64,000 nucleotides of DNA from Streptomyces brasiliensis (GTDB taxonomy: Bacteria > Actinomycetota > Actinomycetes > Streptomycetales > Streptomycetaceae): NCBI RefSeq assembly GCF_014647875.1, contig NZ_BMQA01000002.1, forward strand, positions 248,001 through 312,000, given 5' to 3'. The notes beneath the pieces are model-generated. The model was not told the origin of the DNA, did not search any database, and worked only from the letters and a program-made list of their open reading frames with translations. Made by a program: the position numbers and the translations under genes. Below are positions 16,131-24,779 of this stretch, in pieces; the first letter of the stretch is position 1, and the number at the start of each line of letters is the position of its first letter.

Positions 16131-17211
16131 CGGCCGTCACCTTCTCTCCACTCTTGCCGCGCGGCGAGTCGCACGCCTCGGGGGCACCCGGCTCGTCACC
16201 GAGGAAGCCGACGAGGCGCTGCCGCGGTACGACGCCGACCAGCTCGCGGTCGGCGCCGACGACCGCGACCGGGTGCGTCAGCCGGGCGCTGATCGCGCAG
16301 AGCTCGGCGAACGTCGTGTCGGGCGTGGCGGTCTCGCAGTCGCAGTCGGCCTCGTCGCCGCGCACGTCGGTGTCCATGACGGCACCGGCGGTCAGGACGC
16401 GCGAGCGGTCGACGTCCTTGGTGAACGAGGCGACGTAGTCGTCGGCGGGCCTTACGAGGATGTCCTCGGCGGTGCCGGTCTGGACGATGCGCCCGTCGCG
16501 CATGACGGCGATCCGGTCGCCCAGGCGCATGGCCTCGTTGAGGTCGTGGGTGATGAACACGATGGTCTTCTTCAGGGTCTTCTGCAGTTCGAGCAGCTGG
16601 TCCTGCATGTCACGGCGGATCAGCGGGTCGAGCGCGCTGAACGACTCGTCCATGAGCAGCAGGTCGGCGTCCGTGGCGAGCGCGCGGGCGAGGCCGACGC
16701 GCTGCTGCATGCCGCCGGACAGCTCGTCGGGCCAGGAGTCCTCCCAGCCGGCCAGACCGCACAGGGCGAGCGCCTCGTCGGCGCGGGCTTCGCGCTCGGC
16801 GCGGGGCACGCCCTGCACGGCGAGGCCGTATGCGGCGTTGTCGCGGACGCTGCGGTGCGGGAAGAGCGCGAAGTGCTGGAACACCATGCTGATCTTCTTC
16901 GAGCGCAGCTCGCGCAGGGCGCGGTCGCTCAGCCCGGTCAGGTCCTGGCCGTCGAAGCGGACGCTGCCCGCGGTCGGCTCGGACAGTCCGTTGAGCATGC
17001 GAAGCAGCGTGGACTTACCGGATCCGGACAGGCCCATGACGACGAAGATGTGGCCCGGTTCCACGGAGAAGGAGGCGTCGATCACAGCGGCGGTGGTGCC
17101 GTCGGCCCGCAACTCCTCCCGGTCGGCCCCCTCACGGAGGCGCTTCACAGCCTCGCCCGGTCGTCTGCCGAACACCTTGTAGAGATGTTCGGCCTCAAGC
17201 CTGGATGACAC
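16123..17211 (-). CDS. Glycine betaine/proline ABC transporter ATP-binding protein
   Basis: A 362-aa OpuAA/ProV-type ATPase. An N-terminal extension typical of ProV (HLYKVFGRRPGEAVKRLREG) precedes Walker A GLSGSGKST, the Q-loop FQHFALFPHRSV, signature LSGGMQQRVGLARAL, Walker B LLLMDESFSALDP and the switch His in ITHDLNEAM. After about residue 270 comes a short CBS-like regulatory tail. GTG 17211 was chosen because AGAGG lies 5 nt upstream; longer upstream frames lack homology. First gene of the two-gene importer operon; the promoter lies in the divergent gap with the exonuclease gene. Confidence 0.93.
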   Translation of the reverse strand: MSSRLEAEHLYKVFGRRPGEAVKRLREGADREELRADGTTAAVIDASFSVEPGHIFVVMGLSGSGKSTLLRMLNGLSEPTAGSVRFDGQDLTGLSDRALRELRSKKISMVFQHFALFPHRSVRDNAAYGLAVQGVPRAEREARADEALALCGLAGWEDSWPDELSGGMQQRVGLARALATDADLLLMDESFSALDPLIRRDMQDQLLELQKTLKKTIVFITHDLNEAMRLGDRIAVMRDGRIVQTGTAEDILVRPADDYVASFTKDVDRSRVLTAGAVMDTDVRGDEADCDCETATPDTTFAELCAISARLTHPVAVVGADRELVGVVPRQRLVGFLGDEPGAPEACDSPRGKSGEKVTAGA

Positions 17212-17400
17212 ACGTACCTCTTGTCTCGGACAGCAAATGAAGGAAGCGACGGGCGCAACAGTTGAATGCGCAAGCGACGTCGTTCCGAGCCGCGCCTGCC
17301 CCTGTTCCAGAAGCACAAACGCACAAGTGGTACAGCCCACAGCGACAGCGCACACCGCAACGCGTTGCGCGCGAAGGGGTCACTGTCAGTGCCGTACGGC

Positions 17401-18333
17401 ATGATGCGTGGCGTGACCGGACGACTGATGCTTCTCGACACCGCCTCGCTGTACTTCCGTGCCTACTTCGGAGTACCGGACTCCGTGAAGGCGCCCGACG
17501 GCACTCCGGTGAACGCCGTGCGCGGGCTGCTCGACTTCATCGACCGGCTGGTCAAGGACCACCGGCCCGATCTGCTGGTGGCCTGCATGGACGCCGACTG
17601 GCGGCCCCGGTGGCGGGTCGACCTCATCCCCTCCTACAAGGCGCACCGCGTCGCCGAGGAGCACGAGACGGGACCGGACGAGGAGGAGGTGCCGGACACG
17701 CTCTCCCCGCAGGTGCCGGTCATCGAGGACGTCCTGGACGCACTCGGCATCGCCCGTGTCGGCGTCGAGGGGTACGAGGCCGACGACGTGATCGGCACCT
17801 TCACCGCGCACGCCACGGGCCCGGTGGACATCGTCACCGGCGACCGCGACCTGTACCAGCTGGTGGACGACGCGCGCGGGGTGCGCGTGCTGTATCCGCT
17901 GAAGGGCGTCGGCACACTCCAGCTCACCGACGAGGCCGTCCTGCGCGAGAAGTACGGCGTCGGCGGCTCCGGGTACGCGGATCTGGCGCTGCTGCGCGGC
18001 GACCCGAGCGACGGACTGCCCGGTGTGCCCGGCATCGGCGAGAAGACCGCGGCCAAGCTGCTGGCCGAGTTCGGCGACCTGGCCCGGATCATGGCGGCGG
18101 TCGACGATCCGAAGGCGAAGCTCACCCCGTCCCAGCGGGGGCGCCTGGACGAGGCGCGGCCGTACGTCGCCGTGGCCCCGAAGGTCGTCCGGGTGGCCGC
18201 CGACGTGCCGCTGCCGGACGTCGACACGAGACTGCCGCGCGCGCCGCGCGACCCGGCGGGGCTGGACGCGCTGTCGGTGCGCTGGGGGCTCGGCGGTTCA
18301 CTGCAGCGGCTGCTGACCACCCTGTCGTCCTGA
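17401..18333 (+). CDS. 5'-3' exonuclease (FEN1/Pol I N-terminal nuclease family)
   Basis: A 310-aa stand-alone 5'-nuclease. LMLLDTASLYFRAYFG begins the resolvase-like N-terminal domain; acidic metal ligands are in LLVACMDAD, YEADDVIGT and VTGDRDLYQLV; the helix-hairpin-helix DNA-binding domain has DGLPGVPGIGEKTAAKLL. It resembles the nuclease domain of DNA polymerase I without the polymerase. Probable role is removal of flaps or RNA primers. ATG 17401 is used; a GTG at 17413 sits 7 nt after CATGAT and could be a leaderless start. No operon partners. Confidence 0.9.
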   Translation: MMRGVTGRLMLLDTASLYFRAYFGVPDSVKAPDGTPVNAVRGLLDFIDRLVKDHRPDLLVACMDADWRPRWRVDLIPSYKAHRVAEEHETGPDEEEVPDTLSPQVPVIEDVLDALGIARVGVEGYEADDVIGTFTAHATGPVDIVTGDRDLYQLVDDARGVRVLYPLKGVGTLQLTDEAVLREKYGVGGSGYADLALLRGDPSDGLPGVPGIGEKTAAKLLAEFGDLARIMAAVDDPKAKLTPSQRGRLDEARPYVAVAPKVVRVAADVPLPDVDTRLPRAPRDPAGLDALSVRWGLGGSLQRLLTTLSS

Positions 18334-18388
18334 GGAGACGGGCAGTTCTGCGGCAGGACTCCACCATGGAGTGGTCATGTGAGAGGTG

Positions 18389-18425
18389 TTGACCGCACGG
18401 AGGTGCTAACTTAGGTAAGCCTAAG
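18389..18425 (+). promoter_or_regulatory. Promoter and iron box of the siderophore-interacting protein gene
   Basis: TTGACC at 18389-18394 is a good -35. The -10 region falls in the palindrome CTTAGG-TAAG-CCTAAG (18410-18425), which resembles the actinobacterial DmdR/IdeR iron box (half-site TTAGG). Repression by an Fe-loaded DtxR-type regulator is the expected control. Confidence 0.7.
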
Positions 18426-18446
18426 ATGCACGGCAGGGAGGCCGCC

Positions 18447-19295
18447 ATGGCAGAACGCCCCGGACGTAAGCCGCGGAAGACCCACTCCGCTCAGGTCGTT
18501 CGCACGGAACGGCTGACCCCTCATATGCAGCGAGTGGTCCTGGGCGGCGAGGGTCTGGCCGGCTTCGCCCCGGACACCTGCACAGACCACTATGTGAAGC
18601 TGCTGTTCGGCCCCGAGGGCGTGACCTATCCGGAGCCCTTCGACCTGCAGCGGATCCGTGACGAGTTCCCGCCCGCGCAGTGGCCGGTGACCCGGACGTA
18701 CACGGTGCGCGCCTGGAACGCCGAACGCCGGGAGCTGACCCTGGACTTCGTGGTGCACGGCGACGAGGGCCTGGCCGCGCCGTGGGCGCTGCACGTGCAA
18801 CCGGGCGACAGCGTGCGGTTCATGGGCCCCGGCGGTGCCTACGCGCCCGACGCGAGCGCCGACTGGCATCTGCTCGTCGGCGACGAGAGCGCCCTGCCCG
18901 CGATCGCGCGCTCCCTGGAGGCACTGCCCGAAGGTGCCCATGCACACGCCTTCATCGAGGTGTCCGGGCCCGAGGAGCAGCAGAAGATCGACTCCGACGT
19001 GAAGGTGGTCTGGCTGCACCGCGGGGACCGTCCGGTCGGCGAGGCACTGGTCGAGGCCGTACGGGCGCTGGAGTTCCCGGCGGGCCGGGTGCACGCGTTC
19101 GTGCACGGCGAGGCGGGCTTCGTGAAGGACCTGCGCCGGCTGCTACGGGTCGAGCACGCGATCCCGCGTGAGGATCTGTCGATCTCCGGGTACTGGCGGC
19201 TCGGCCACAACGAGGACGGCTGGCAGGCCTCCAAGCGGGAGTGGAACGCGCGCATCGAGGCGGAGCAGGAGGGCGGCGGCGCGGCTGCCGCGTGA
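18447..19295 (+). CDS. Siderophore-interacting protein (FAD-dependent ferric-siderophore reductase)
   Basis: A 282-aa protein of the ViuB/SIP family. The FAD-binding N-terminal beta-barrel includes PVTRTYTVRAWN (the RxYT/S-type flavin motif) and FVVHGDEGLAAPWA; the C-terminal domain has LVGDESALPAIARSLEAL and ends with SGYWRLGHNED. These enzymes reduce Fe(III) in imported siderophores to release iron in the cytoplasm. ATG 18447 follows GGGAGG by 5 nt. The iron box upstream fits induction under iron starvation. It is monocistronic, ending before a bidirectional terminator. Confidence 0.93.
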   Translation: MAERPGRKPRKTHSAQVVRTERLTPHMQRVVLGGEGLAGFAPDTCTDHYVKLLFGPEGVTYPEPFDLQRIRDEFPPAQWPVTRTYTVRAWNAERRELTLDFVVHGDEGLAAPWALHVQPGDSVRFMGPGGAYAPDASADWHLLVGDESALPAIARSLEALPEGAHAHAFIEVSGPEEQQKIDSDVKVVWLHRGDRPVGEALVEAVRALEFPAGRVHAFVHGEAGFVKDLRRLLRVEHAIPREDLSISGYWRLGHNEDGWQASKREWNARIEAEQEGGGAAAA

Positions 19296-19303
19296 AACGC
19301 CGG

Positions 19304-19342
19304 GAAGCGGCGGCGCCCGGGAGCCGGGTGGGCCGCCGCTTC
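19304..19342. terminator. Bidirectional terminator between SIP and exporter genes
   Basis: Perfect 11-bp stem (19304-19314 with 19332-19342), 17-nt loop, lying between the convergent siderophore protein and ABC-2 permease genes. Confidence 0.65.
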
Positions 19343-19367
19343 GCCGTTCACGCGCACGGCCGCCGGG

Positions 19368-20144
19368 TCACACCGACCGCTGGTACGACCGGAAGGTACG
19401 GATCGACAGCCATACGGCGGCCACCGCCAGCGCGAGCAGCGCCCCGCCGCGGCCGGACACGACGCCCCAGTCCGGATGCTCGGACAGCGCCGAACGGCCC
19501 GCGACCATGGCCCAGTTGAGCGGGTTGAAGGCTGCGACGTGCCGCATCCAGCCGGGCATCTGGGACGGCGCCATGAAGGCGCTGGACAGGAAGGTCAGCG
19601 GCAGCAGCAGGAAGGTGTTGATGCCGATGATCGACTCGCGTTCCCGCACGAGCATGCCCAGCGCATTGGACAGCGCCCCGAACACGGTGCCCAGCAGCAC
19701 CGAGGCGAGCACCAGGACCGCGATGCCGACGACGCCGCCCGGGTAGTCGGCACCGCCCAACAGGCCGAGCAGCACGATGATCACCGACTGGAACGCGGTG
19801 ACCAGGCCGTTGTGGACGACGTTGCCGTTCATCAGCGCGGCCCGGCTGGCCGGCGTGGTCAGGAAGCGGTTGAGCGTTCCGCGCTGGATCTCCTCCAGCG
19901 TGCCCATGCCCGCCCACATGTTGGAGCTGAGGGCGCTCATGACGACCACGCCCGGCACCAGGTAGTCCAGGTAGGAGGTGGTGCCGAAGCCACCGAGCTC
20001 GACGACCTTCCTGAAGAGGCCGCCGAACAGGAACAGCCAGATGACGGGCTGGATCAGGGTGATGATCGCGTAGGCGGGCTGGCGGGCGAACACCATCAGC
20101 TGACGCTGTGTCATGTACCAGGTCTGGACGGCGGCGTTGCTCAT
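19368..20144 (-). CDS. ABC-2 type exporter permease (DrrB-like)
   Basis: A 258-aa membrane protein with six helices. The amphipathic N-terminal region ends in ITLIQPVIWLFLFGGLF, and the central DYLVPGVVVMSALSSNMWAG, RGTLNRFLTTPASRAALM and the late FNPLNWAMVAGR are the conserved patches of ABC2_membrane/DrrB proteins. Start ATG 20144 has GGAGGTG 4 nt upstream and overlaps the ATPase stop by ATGA. With the preceding ATPase it forms a drug or lipid exporter under an upstream PadR repressor gene. The cargo is not predictable. Confidence 0.9.
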   Translation of the reverse strand: MSNAAVQTWYMTQRQLMVFARQPAYAIITLIQPVIWLFLFGGLFRKVVELGGFGTTSYLDYLVPGVVVMSALSSNMWAGMGTLEEIQRGTLNRFLTTPASRAALMNGNVVHNGLVTAFQSVIIVLLGLLGGADYPGGVVGIAVLVLASVLLGTVFGALSNALGMLVRERESIIGINTFLLLPLTFLSSAFMAPSQMPGWMRHVAAFNPLNWAMVAGRSALSEHPDWGVVSGRGGALLALAVAAVWLSIRTFRSYQRSV

Positions 20145-21166
20145 CGGGCACCTCCGGCGAGGGTCAGGGTGTCGGCGGCCAGGGCGGCGGCCTCGGCTTC
20201 CGCCTCTGCGTAACGGCGGCCCGCGTAGCGGAGGTAGACGTCGTCGAGCGAGGGGCGGGCGACGGTCGCGGCGGCGACGCCGACTCCGGCGCGTTCGAGG
20301 GCGGCGAGCAGGGCGGGCATCGCGGCGGCTCCGTCGTCGGCACGGGCGCTGATGCGGCGCCCGTCCATGAGCACCTCGTGCACGCCGGGCAGCGCGGTCA
20401 GCGCGCCGGACAGCAGGCTGCGGCCTGCCTCGCCGAGTGGTGCGCGCAGCTCCAGGTGGACGGCGTCGCCGCGGAGTTCGCCCTTGAGCGAGTCCGGGGT
20501 GCCGGTCACCACCACACGTCCGCGGTCGACGATCGCGATGCGCTCGGCGAGCCGGTCGGCCTCCTCGAGGTAGTGCGTGGTGAGCAGGATGGTCAGGCCC
20601 TCGTCGCCGGCCAGCCGGCCGATCTCGTCCCACATCGCGGTCCGTGCCTCCGGGTCGAGGCCGGTGGTGGGCTCGTCGAGGAACAGCACCTCGGGCCGGT
20701 GCACCAGACCGAGGGCCACGTCGAGGCGCCGCCGCATACCGCCGGAGTAGCCCTTGACCGGGCGCCTCGCGGCGTCGGCCAGGGTGAAGCGCTCCAGCAG
20801 CTCGTCGACGCGCCGGTCGAGGGCCCCGCCCTTCAGACCGTAGAGCCTGCCCTGGAGCCGGAGGTTCTCGCGACCGGTGGCGACGGGGTCGGCGCCCGAG
20901 TTCTGCGCGACCACTCCGATCGCGCGGCGCACCCGGTCGGGGTGGCGCAGCACGTCGTGGCCGGCGACGGTGGCCGTGCCCGAGTCGGGGCGGGCCAGGG
21001 TGGTGAGGATCTTGACGGTGGTGGACTTGCCCGCCCCGTTGGGGCCGAGGAGTCCGAAGACGGTGCCCGGTTCGACGGTGACGTCCATGCCGTTGAGCGC
21101 GGTGACGTCGCCGGGGTAGGTCTTGATCAGGTGGCGCGCCTCCACTGCGGGCGCACGAGTGGTCAT
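20141..21166 (-). CDS. ABC exporter ATP-binding protein (DrrA-like)
   Basis: A 341-aa ATPase. Walker A GLLGPNGAGKST, Q-loop VVAQNSGADPVATG, signature YSGGMRRRLDVALGL, Walker B VLFLDEPTTGLDPEA and switch His in LLTTHYLEEADRL. The long C-terminal extension (about residues 225-341) with PSLDDVYLRYAG is the DrrA-type C-domain that contacts the permease. The ATG at 21166 has AGGAG 10 nt upstream. It is 171 nt downstream of the PadR gene on the same strand, separated by a terminator-like hairpin. Likely part of a PadR-controlled export module. Confidence 0.93.
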   Translation of the reverse strand: MTTRAPAVEARHLIKTYPGDVTALNGMDVTVEPGTVFGLLGPNGAGKSTTVKILTTLARPDSGTATVAGHDVLRHPDRVRRAIGVVAQNSGADPVATGRENLRLQGRLYGLKGGALDRRVDELLERFTLADAARRPVKGYSGGMRRRLDVALGLVHRPEVLFLDEPTTGLDPEARTAMWDEIGRLAGDEGLTILLTTHYLEEADRLAERIAIVDRGRVVVTGTPDSLKGELRGDAVHLELRAPLGEAGRSLLSGALTALPGVHEVLMDGRRISARADDGAAAMPALLAALERAGVGVAAATVARPSLDDVYLRYAGRRYAEAEAEAAALAADTLTLAGGAR

Positions 21167-21297
21167 GACTGCTGCTCTCCTGGGATCGAGCTGGTGAATG
21201 ACAGCTGATCCACCTGAAGAACGCCGGGCTATCCTGGGTGTGCCGCACCTCGATGGCCCGAAGCCGCCTCAGGGTGGATCCGGCTCGGGGTTGGGAT

Positions 21298-21327
21298 CCC
21301 GGCGGGCTGCTGCAACAGCCCGCCGGG
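21298..21327 (-). terminator. Terminator hairpin after the PadR gene
   Basis: Perfect 12-bp stem (21298-21309 with 21316-21327) and a 6-nt loop, 10 nt past the PadR stop codon. It would separate padR from the exporter genes or allow partial read-through. Confidence 0.7.
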
Positions 21328-21337
21328 GTCGTTCTCG

Positions 21338-21958
21338 TCAGGTGAACTCCGGTGGCAATTCCCCCGTTTCATGGAAGTGCCGCCATCCGGCGACATCCGG
21401 CAGCGTGCCCTTCTTGATCTCCTGCAGAAAGCCGCGCACCCACTCGGCCTGCGCCTCGACCATGTGCAACTGGTACTCGGTCTCGACGAGGAAGAGCCGC
21501 GGCAGCGTCTCGTACAGCTTCTCCAGAGCGCCCCGGCCGCTCGCCGCCTGCACTTCAAGGGCGCTGAGCCGCTCCTCGAGCAACCGCACCACTTCGTCCG
21601 GGTGCAACGCACCCATCAGCGACAGCGCGGTCTCGAAGATCGGGAACTCCTTCACCGGGACCGCGACGATGTCCGACAACCACTCGGTCATCTCCTCACG
21701 GCCGGCCTCGGTGAGCCCGTACACCGTGCGCTCGGGGCGGTTGCCCTGCCGCTCCACGTCGGTGACCTCGACGAAGCCGTGCTTCTCGAGGCTCTGCACG
21801 ACCGTGTAGAGCGAGCCGTAGTTGATCTTCGTACTGGTGTCCTTGCCCTGGCGGCGCAGGGTCTGGGCGATCTCGTACGGGTGCATCGGCTTCTGCCAGA
21901 GGGTCACCATCACGGCGAGCGCCAAGGGGTTGCCGAGCTTGCGGCGCCTGATCGCCAT
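21338..21958 (-). CDS. PadR-family transcriptional regulator
   Basis: A 206-aa PadR protein. The winged helix (about residues 1-90) has LALAVMVTLWQKPMHPYEIA, recognition helix region GSLYTVVQSLEKHGFVE and wing RPERTVYGLTEAGREEM; a longer C-terminal helical dimerisation domain follows (Vir_act_alpha_C type). ATG 21958 was preferred over 21964 because GAGGTG is then 6 nt upstream. PadR proteins commonly repress an adjacent drug exporter; here the DrrAB-like pair is directly downstream. Two identical operator candidates lie in its promoter, suggesting autoregulation. Confidence 0.93.
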   Translation of the reverse strand: MAIRRRKLGNPLALAVMVTLWQKPMHPYEIAQTLRRQGKDTSTKINYGSLYTVVQSLEKHGFVEVTDVERQGNRPERTVYGLTEAGREEMTEWLSDIVAVPVKEFPIFETALSLMGALHPDEVVRLLEERLSALEVQAASGRGALEKLYETLPRLFLVETEYQLHMVEAQAEWVRGFLQEIKKGTLPDVAGWRHFHETGELPPEFT

Positions 21959-22274
21959 GACCATCACCTCGCTTCCGAATATCCGTGCCCGAACATATCG
22001 CGAGCGTGCGACCGAGCGCAATACACACGACATATCGCGAGCGAGACACGGCCGCAAGGGCGTGAGGACTTGGGACCGGCGCGGACACGGCCGTGTGACG
22101 CGGGTGACACAGACCCCCCTTAATTTCTGTCACCCGACGGCCGGAGTCACGTACCGGGCGTACCGGACGCGCACGGCCCCGGTGCCGGCCGAGGCGCCGG
22201 AGGCGGTCCCGGCGCAGTGGGCGCGTACGACAGCGCACGCGGTCCCGGCGCGGCACGGCGCCTACGCTGGCCTG
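21959..22274. other. Divergent intergenic region padR / rluA-like
   Basis: 316 bp. On the minus strand TTGCGC (22016-22021) and TATGTT (21992-21997), spaced 18, form the likely padR promoter. On the plus strand TACGCT just before 22275 is the probable -10 of the pseudouridine synthase gene. Nothing else recognised. Confidence 0.55.
21993..22043. promoter_or_regulatory. Duplicated PadR operator candidate
   Basis: ACATATCGCGAGCG occurs exactly twice, at 21993-22006 and 22030-22043 (37 bp apart). The first covers the -10 region, the second lies upstream of the -35 of the padR promoter. TATCGCGA-type sequences are typical PadR targets in actinobacteria. Confidence 0.6.
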
Positions 22275-23222
22275 ATGCGACGCAAGAACCGAGTCCCGCC
22301 CTCCCCCCTGCCGCAGCGTGACGGGGTGGATCCGGTGCGCGTGCGGCTGCCTCCGGAGACGGGCTGGGACACCGTGCGCGAGTATCTCGTGGCGCGGCTG
22401 TCCGGGGCCGGGCCCGGAGTGGTCGACGGGATGGTCGGCGCGGGGCGGTTCGTCGGGGCCGACGGGCGGGCGGTGGCGCCGGACGCGCCGTACGTGGCGG
22501 GGATGTACGTGTGGTTCCACCGGGACCTGGCCCCCGAGGTGCCGGTGCCGTTCCCGCTGGAGGTCGTGTACCGCGACGCGCATCTCGTCGTCGCCGACAA
22601 GCCGCACTTCCTCGCCACCACCCCGCGCGGCAGCCATGTCACCGAGACGGCGCTGGCCCGGCTGCGGCGGGAGCTGGACCTCCCCGAACTGTCCGCCGCG
22701 CATCGCCTGGACCGGCTGACGGCGGGACTGGTGATGTTCACGGTGCGGCCCGAGGAGCGCGGCGCGTACCAGAGGCTGTTCCGTGACCGGCGGGTGCGCA
22801 AGGAGTACGAGGCGATCGCCCCGTACGATCCGACGCTCGCCCTGCCCCGCACCGTGCGCAGCCGGATCCTGAAAGAGCGCGGCGTGCCGGCCGCGCGCGA
22901 GGTCGAGGGCGAGCCCAACGCCGTGACCCGGGTCGAACTGGCTGAGCACCGGGGCGGGTTGGGGTGCTACCGGCTGCTTCCGCGAACGGGGCAGACGCAC
23001 CAGTTGCGGGTCCATCTCAGCGCGCTGGGTGTGCCCATCCTCGGCGACCCCCTGTACCCCGAGGTGACCGCCCCCGTGCCGGCCGGTGACTTCCGGCGTC
23101 CGCTCCAACTGCTCGCGCGGAGCCTGGAGTTCACCGATCCGGTCACGGGGGCCGAGCACAGCTTCCGCAGCGGACGGACGCTGGAGGCCTGGTCCTCGTA
23201 CCCGGAGCGGGCCGCGCGATGA
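22275..23222 (+). CDS. RluA-family pseudouridine synthase
   Basis: A 315-aa pseudouridine synthase. A short N-terminal S4-like region (REYLVARLSGAGPGVVDGMV) precedes the catalytic domain: VVYRDAHLVVADKP, the catalytic-Asp motif HRLDRLTAGLVMF, and GQTHQLRVHLSALGVPILGDPLY. It isomerises uridines in rRNA or tRNA; the exact site cannot be assigned. ATG 22275 is preceded by TACGCT and 6 nt, a typical leaderless promoter-start arrangement; no Shine-Dalgarno site is present. It is convergent with the conservon P450 gene, with a 19-nt gap. Confidence 0.9.
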   Translation: MRRKNRVPPSPLPQRDGVDPVRVRLPPETGWDTVREYLVARLSGAGPGVVDGMVGAGRFVGADGRAVAPDAPYVAGMYVWFHRDLAPEVPVPFPLEVVYRDAHLVVADKPHFLATTPRGSHVTETALARLRRELDLPELSAAHRLDRLTAGLVMFTVRPEERGAYQRLFRDRRVRKEYEAIAPYDPTLALPRTVRSRILKERGVPAAREVEGEPNAVTRVELAEHRGGLGCYRLLPRTGQTHQLRVHLSALGVPILGDPLYPEVTAPVPAGDFRRPLQLLARSLEFTDPVTGAEHSFRSGRTLEAWSSYPERAAR

Positions 23223-23241
23223 CCGGGTGCGGTCAGCCCTC

Positions 23242-24726
23242 TCAGTGACCGCTCCACCAGTGGCGCAGCCGCTGCCAGAAGCCCCGGGGGCGGGCCGGTT
23301 CGGCAGCCGTGGGCTCCTCGGAGGCCACCGGCCGCACCTCGGGGGCGGGGGCCGGGGCGGGATCGGGCTGCGCGGGAGTCGTGCCGACCTGCCAGGTGGC
23401 GCGCTGCGCGGGGATCGGGGCATGGCCGGGCTTCAGTTTCACGTCCTGTTGCGGCTTCGGCTCGAACCGTACCGGCAGGGCCACGAGATGACGGGAGGCG
23501 ATCGAGGCCCGCCACTCCAACTCATCTTCCTCGCAGTCTAGTTGCACGTCCGGCAGCCGCCTCAGCAGCGCGTCGACGCCGACGTCGGCGATGGCGCGCC
23601 CGATGTCCTGTCCGGGGCATTCGTGCGTACCGCCGCCGAAGGACAGATGAGACCGGTTGCCCTGCATACTGGCGGCGAGGTCGGGGCGTACCCGTGGATC
23701 GATGTTGCCAGGCGCGGGCGCGAACAGCAGTCCGTCGCCCTTGCGGATGCGCTGACCGCCGAGCTCGGTGTCCTGCTTGGCGAAGTAGCCGAAAATGGTG
23801 CTGAACGGCGGTTCGTCCCAGAGGGACTGCTCGACCGCCTCCGGCACCGTCATCTGCCCGCCGTTGAGCTGGGCGCGGAAGCCGGGATGGGTGAGAACCA
23901 TACGCAACGCGTTGGCCAGGAGGTTGGCGGTCGCCTCGTAGGAGGCGAAGAGCACCAGGCGCAGATGCTCCCGGACCTCCTCGTCACTCAGCCGTGCCGG
24001 GTGGGTGACCAGGTGGCTGGTGAAGTCCTCCTCCGGCCGGGCACGGCGACGGGTGGTGAGACGGCCCAGTACGTCCATGACGTACTCGTGGCTGGCGATG
24101 GCGGTCTCGGTGCCCTTGAGCGCGTCACGGGCGGCTTGCACCAGTCGGTCGTTGTACTCCTCGGGCATACCGAGGATCTCGCACATCACCGCCATCGGCA
24201 GATACTCGGCGAACTGGGAGACCAGGTCGGCCTCTCCGACCTCGCAGAAGCCGTTGACCAGGCGCTGGGTGTAGCGGCCGACGTGCCGCCGGATGCCGCG
24301 GTGGTCGATGGTGGAGATGGCGCCGGTGACCGCACCGCGCAGCCGCTGGTGCTCGTCGCCCTCGGCGTGCGCGCAGATGGGCTGCCAGGCGATGTGCGGC
24401 ATGAGCGGGTGGTCGGGCTTGACCATGCCCTCGAGCAGCGGGTTCCAGATGCGGCTGTCCTTGGTGAACTGCGAGGGGGTGCGCACCATGTGCAGGTTCT
24501 CGGCGTGCCCCAGGACCACCCACATCGGCACGTCGTCGTGCAGGAGCACGGGAGCCACGGGACCGTGGTCGTCCCGCAGCTTCTCGTACAGACTGCCCAG
24601 GTCCTCCGCGTCGGGGCCGTACAGCCGGTGCAGTCCCCCCGGTCCTGCGGCGTGCGCCGGACAGCCCGGGGGCGGGCCGAGCGTCGGATCGTGCGTACCG
24701 GTCGGGGAGTGGGGTTCAGGCGTCAC
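23242..24726 (-). CDS. Conservon 9 cytochrome P450, CYP157-like, lacking ExxR
   Basis: A 494-aa P450. The haem-Cys motif FGGGTHECPGQDIG and the oxygen-binding helix region LFASYEATANLL are clear, but the K-helix ExxR is replaced by Gln300-Ser-Leu-Trp303 (within VEQSLWDEPP), the hallmark of the CYP157 family known from Streptomyces conservons. A Pro/Ala-rich C-terminal tail of about 70 residues ends in a Trp/Arg-rich segment (RGFWQRLRHWW). GTG 24726 has GGAG 8 nt upstream. It is last gene of the cvnABCD cluster, the position of rarE/cvnE9 (SCO1626, recalled), which influences aerial mycelium formation. Substrate unknown. Confidence 0.92.
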   Translation of the reverse strand: MTPEPHSPTGTHDPTLGPPPGCPAHAAGPGGLHRLYGPDAEDLGSLYEKLRDDHGPVAPVLLHDDVPMWVVLGHAENLHMVRTPSQFTKDSRIWNPLLEGMVKPDHPLMPHIAWQPICAHAEGDEHQRLRGAVTGAISTIDHRGIRRHVGRYTQRLVNGFCEVGEADLVSQFAEYLPMAVMCEILGMPEEYNDRLVQAARDALKGTETAIASHEYVMDVLGRLTTRRRARPEEDFTSHLVTHPARLSDEEVREHLRLVLFASYEATANLLANALRMVLTHPGFRAQLNGGQMTVPEAVEQSLWDEPPFSTIFGYFAKQDTELGGQRIRKGDGLLFAPAPGNIDPRVRPDLAASMQGNRSHLSFGGGTHECPGQDIGRAIADVGVDALLRRLPDVQLDCEEDELEWRASIASRHLVALPVRFEPKPQQDVKLKPGHAPIPAQRATWQVGTTPAQPDPAPAPAPEVRPVASEEPTAAEPARPRGFWQRLRHWWSGH

Positions 24727-24779
24727 AGTGGTCGCTCCGAAGCTGAGATGAGTCCGTGGGAAAGGGCGCAAGAGCGGGA

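Noticed and set aside
12486..16292. A 1,268-codon plus-strand open frame across the XRE gene and the betaine transporter
   Set aside because: It is antisense to well-supported genes, rich in Leu/Gly/Val/Arg repeats, and lacks any recognisable domain.
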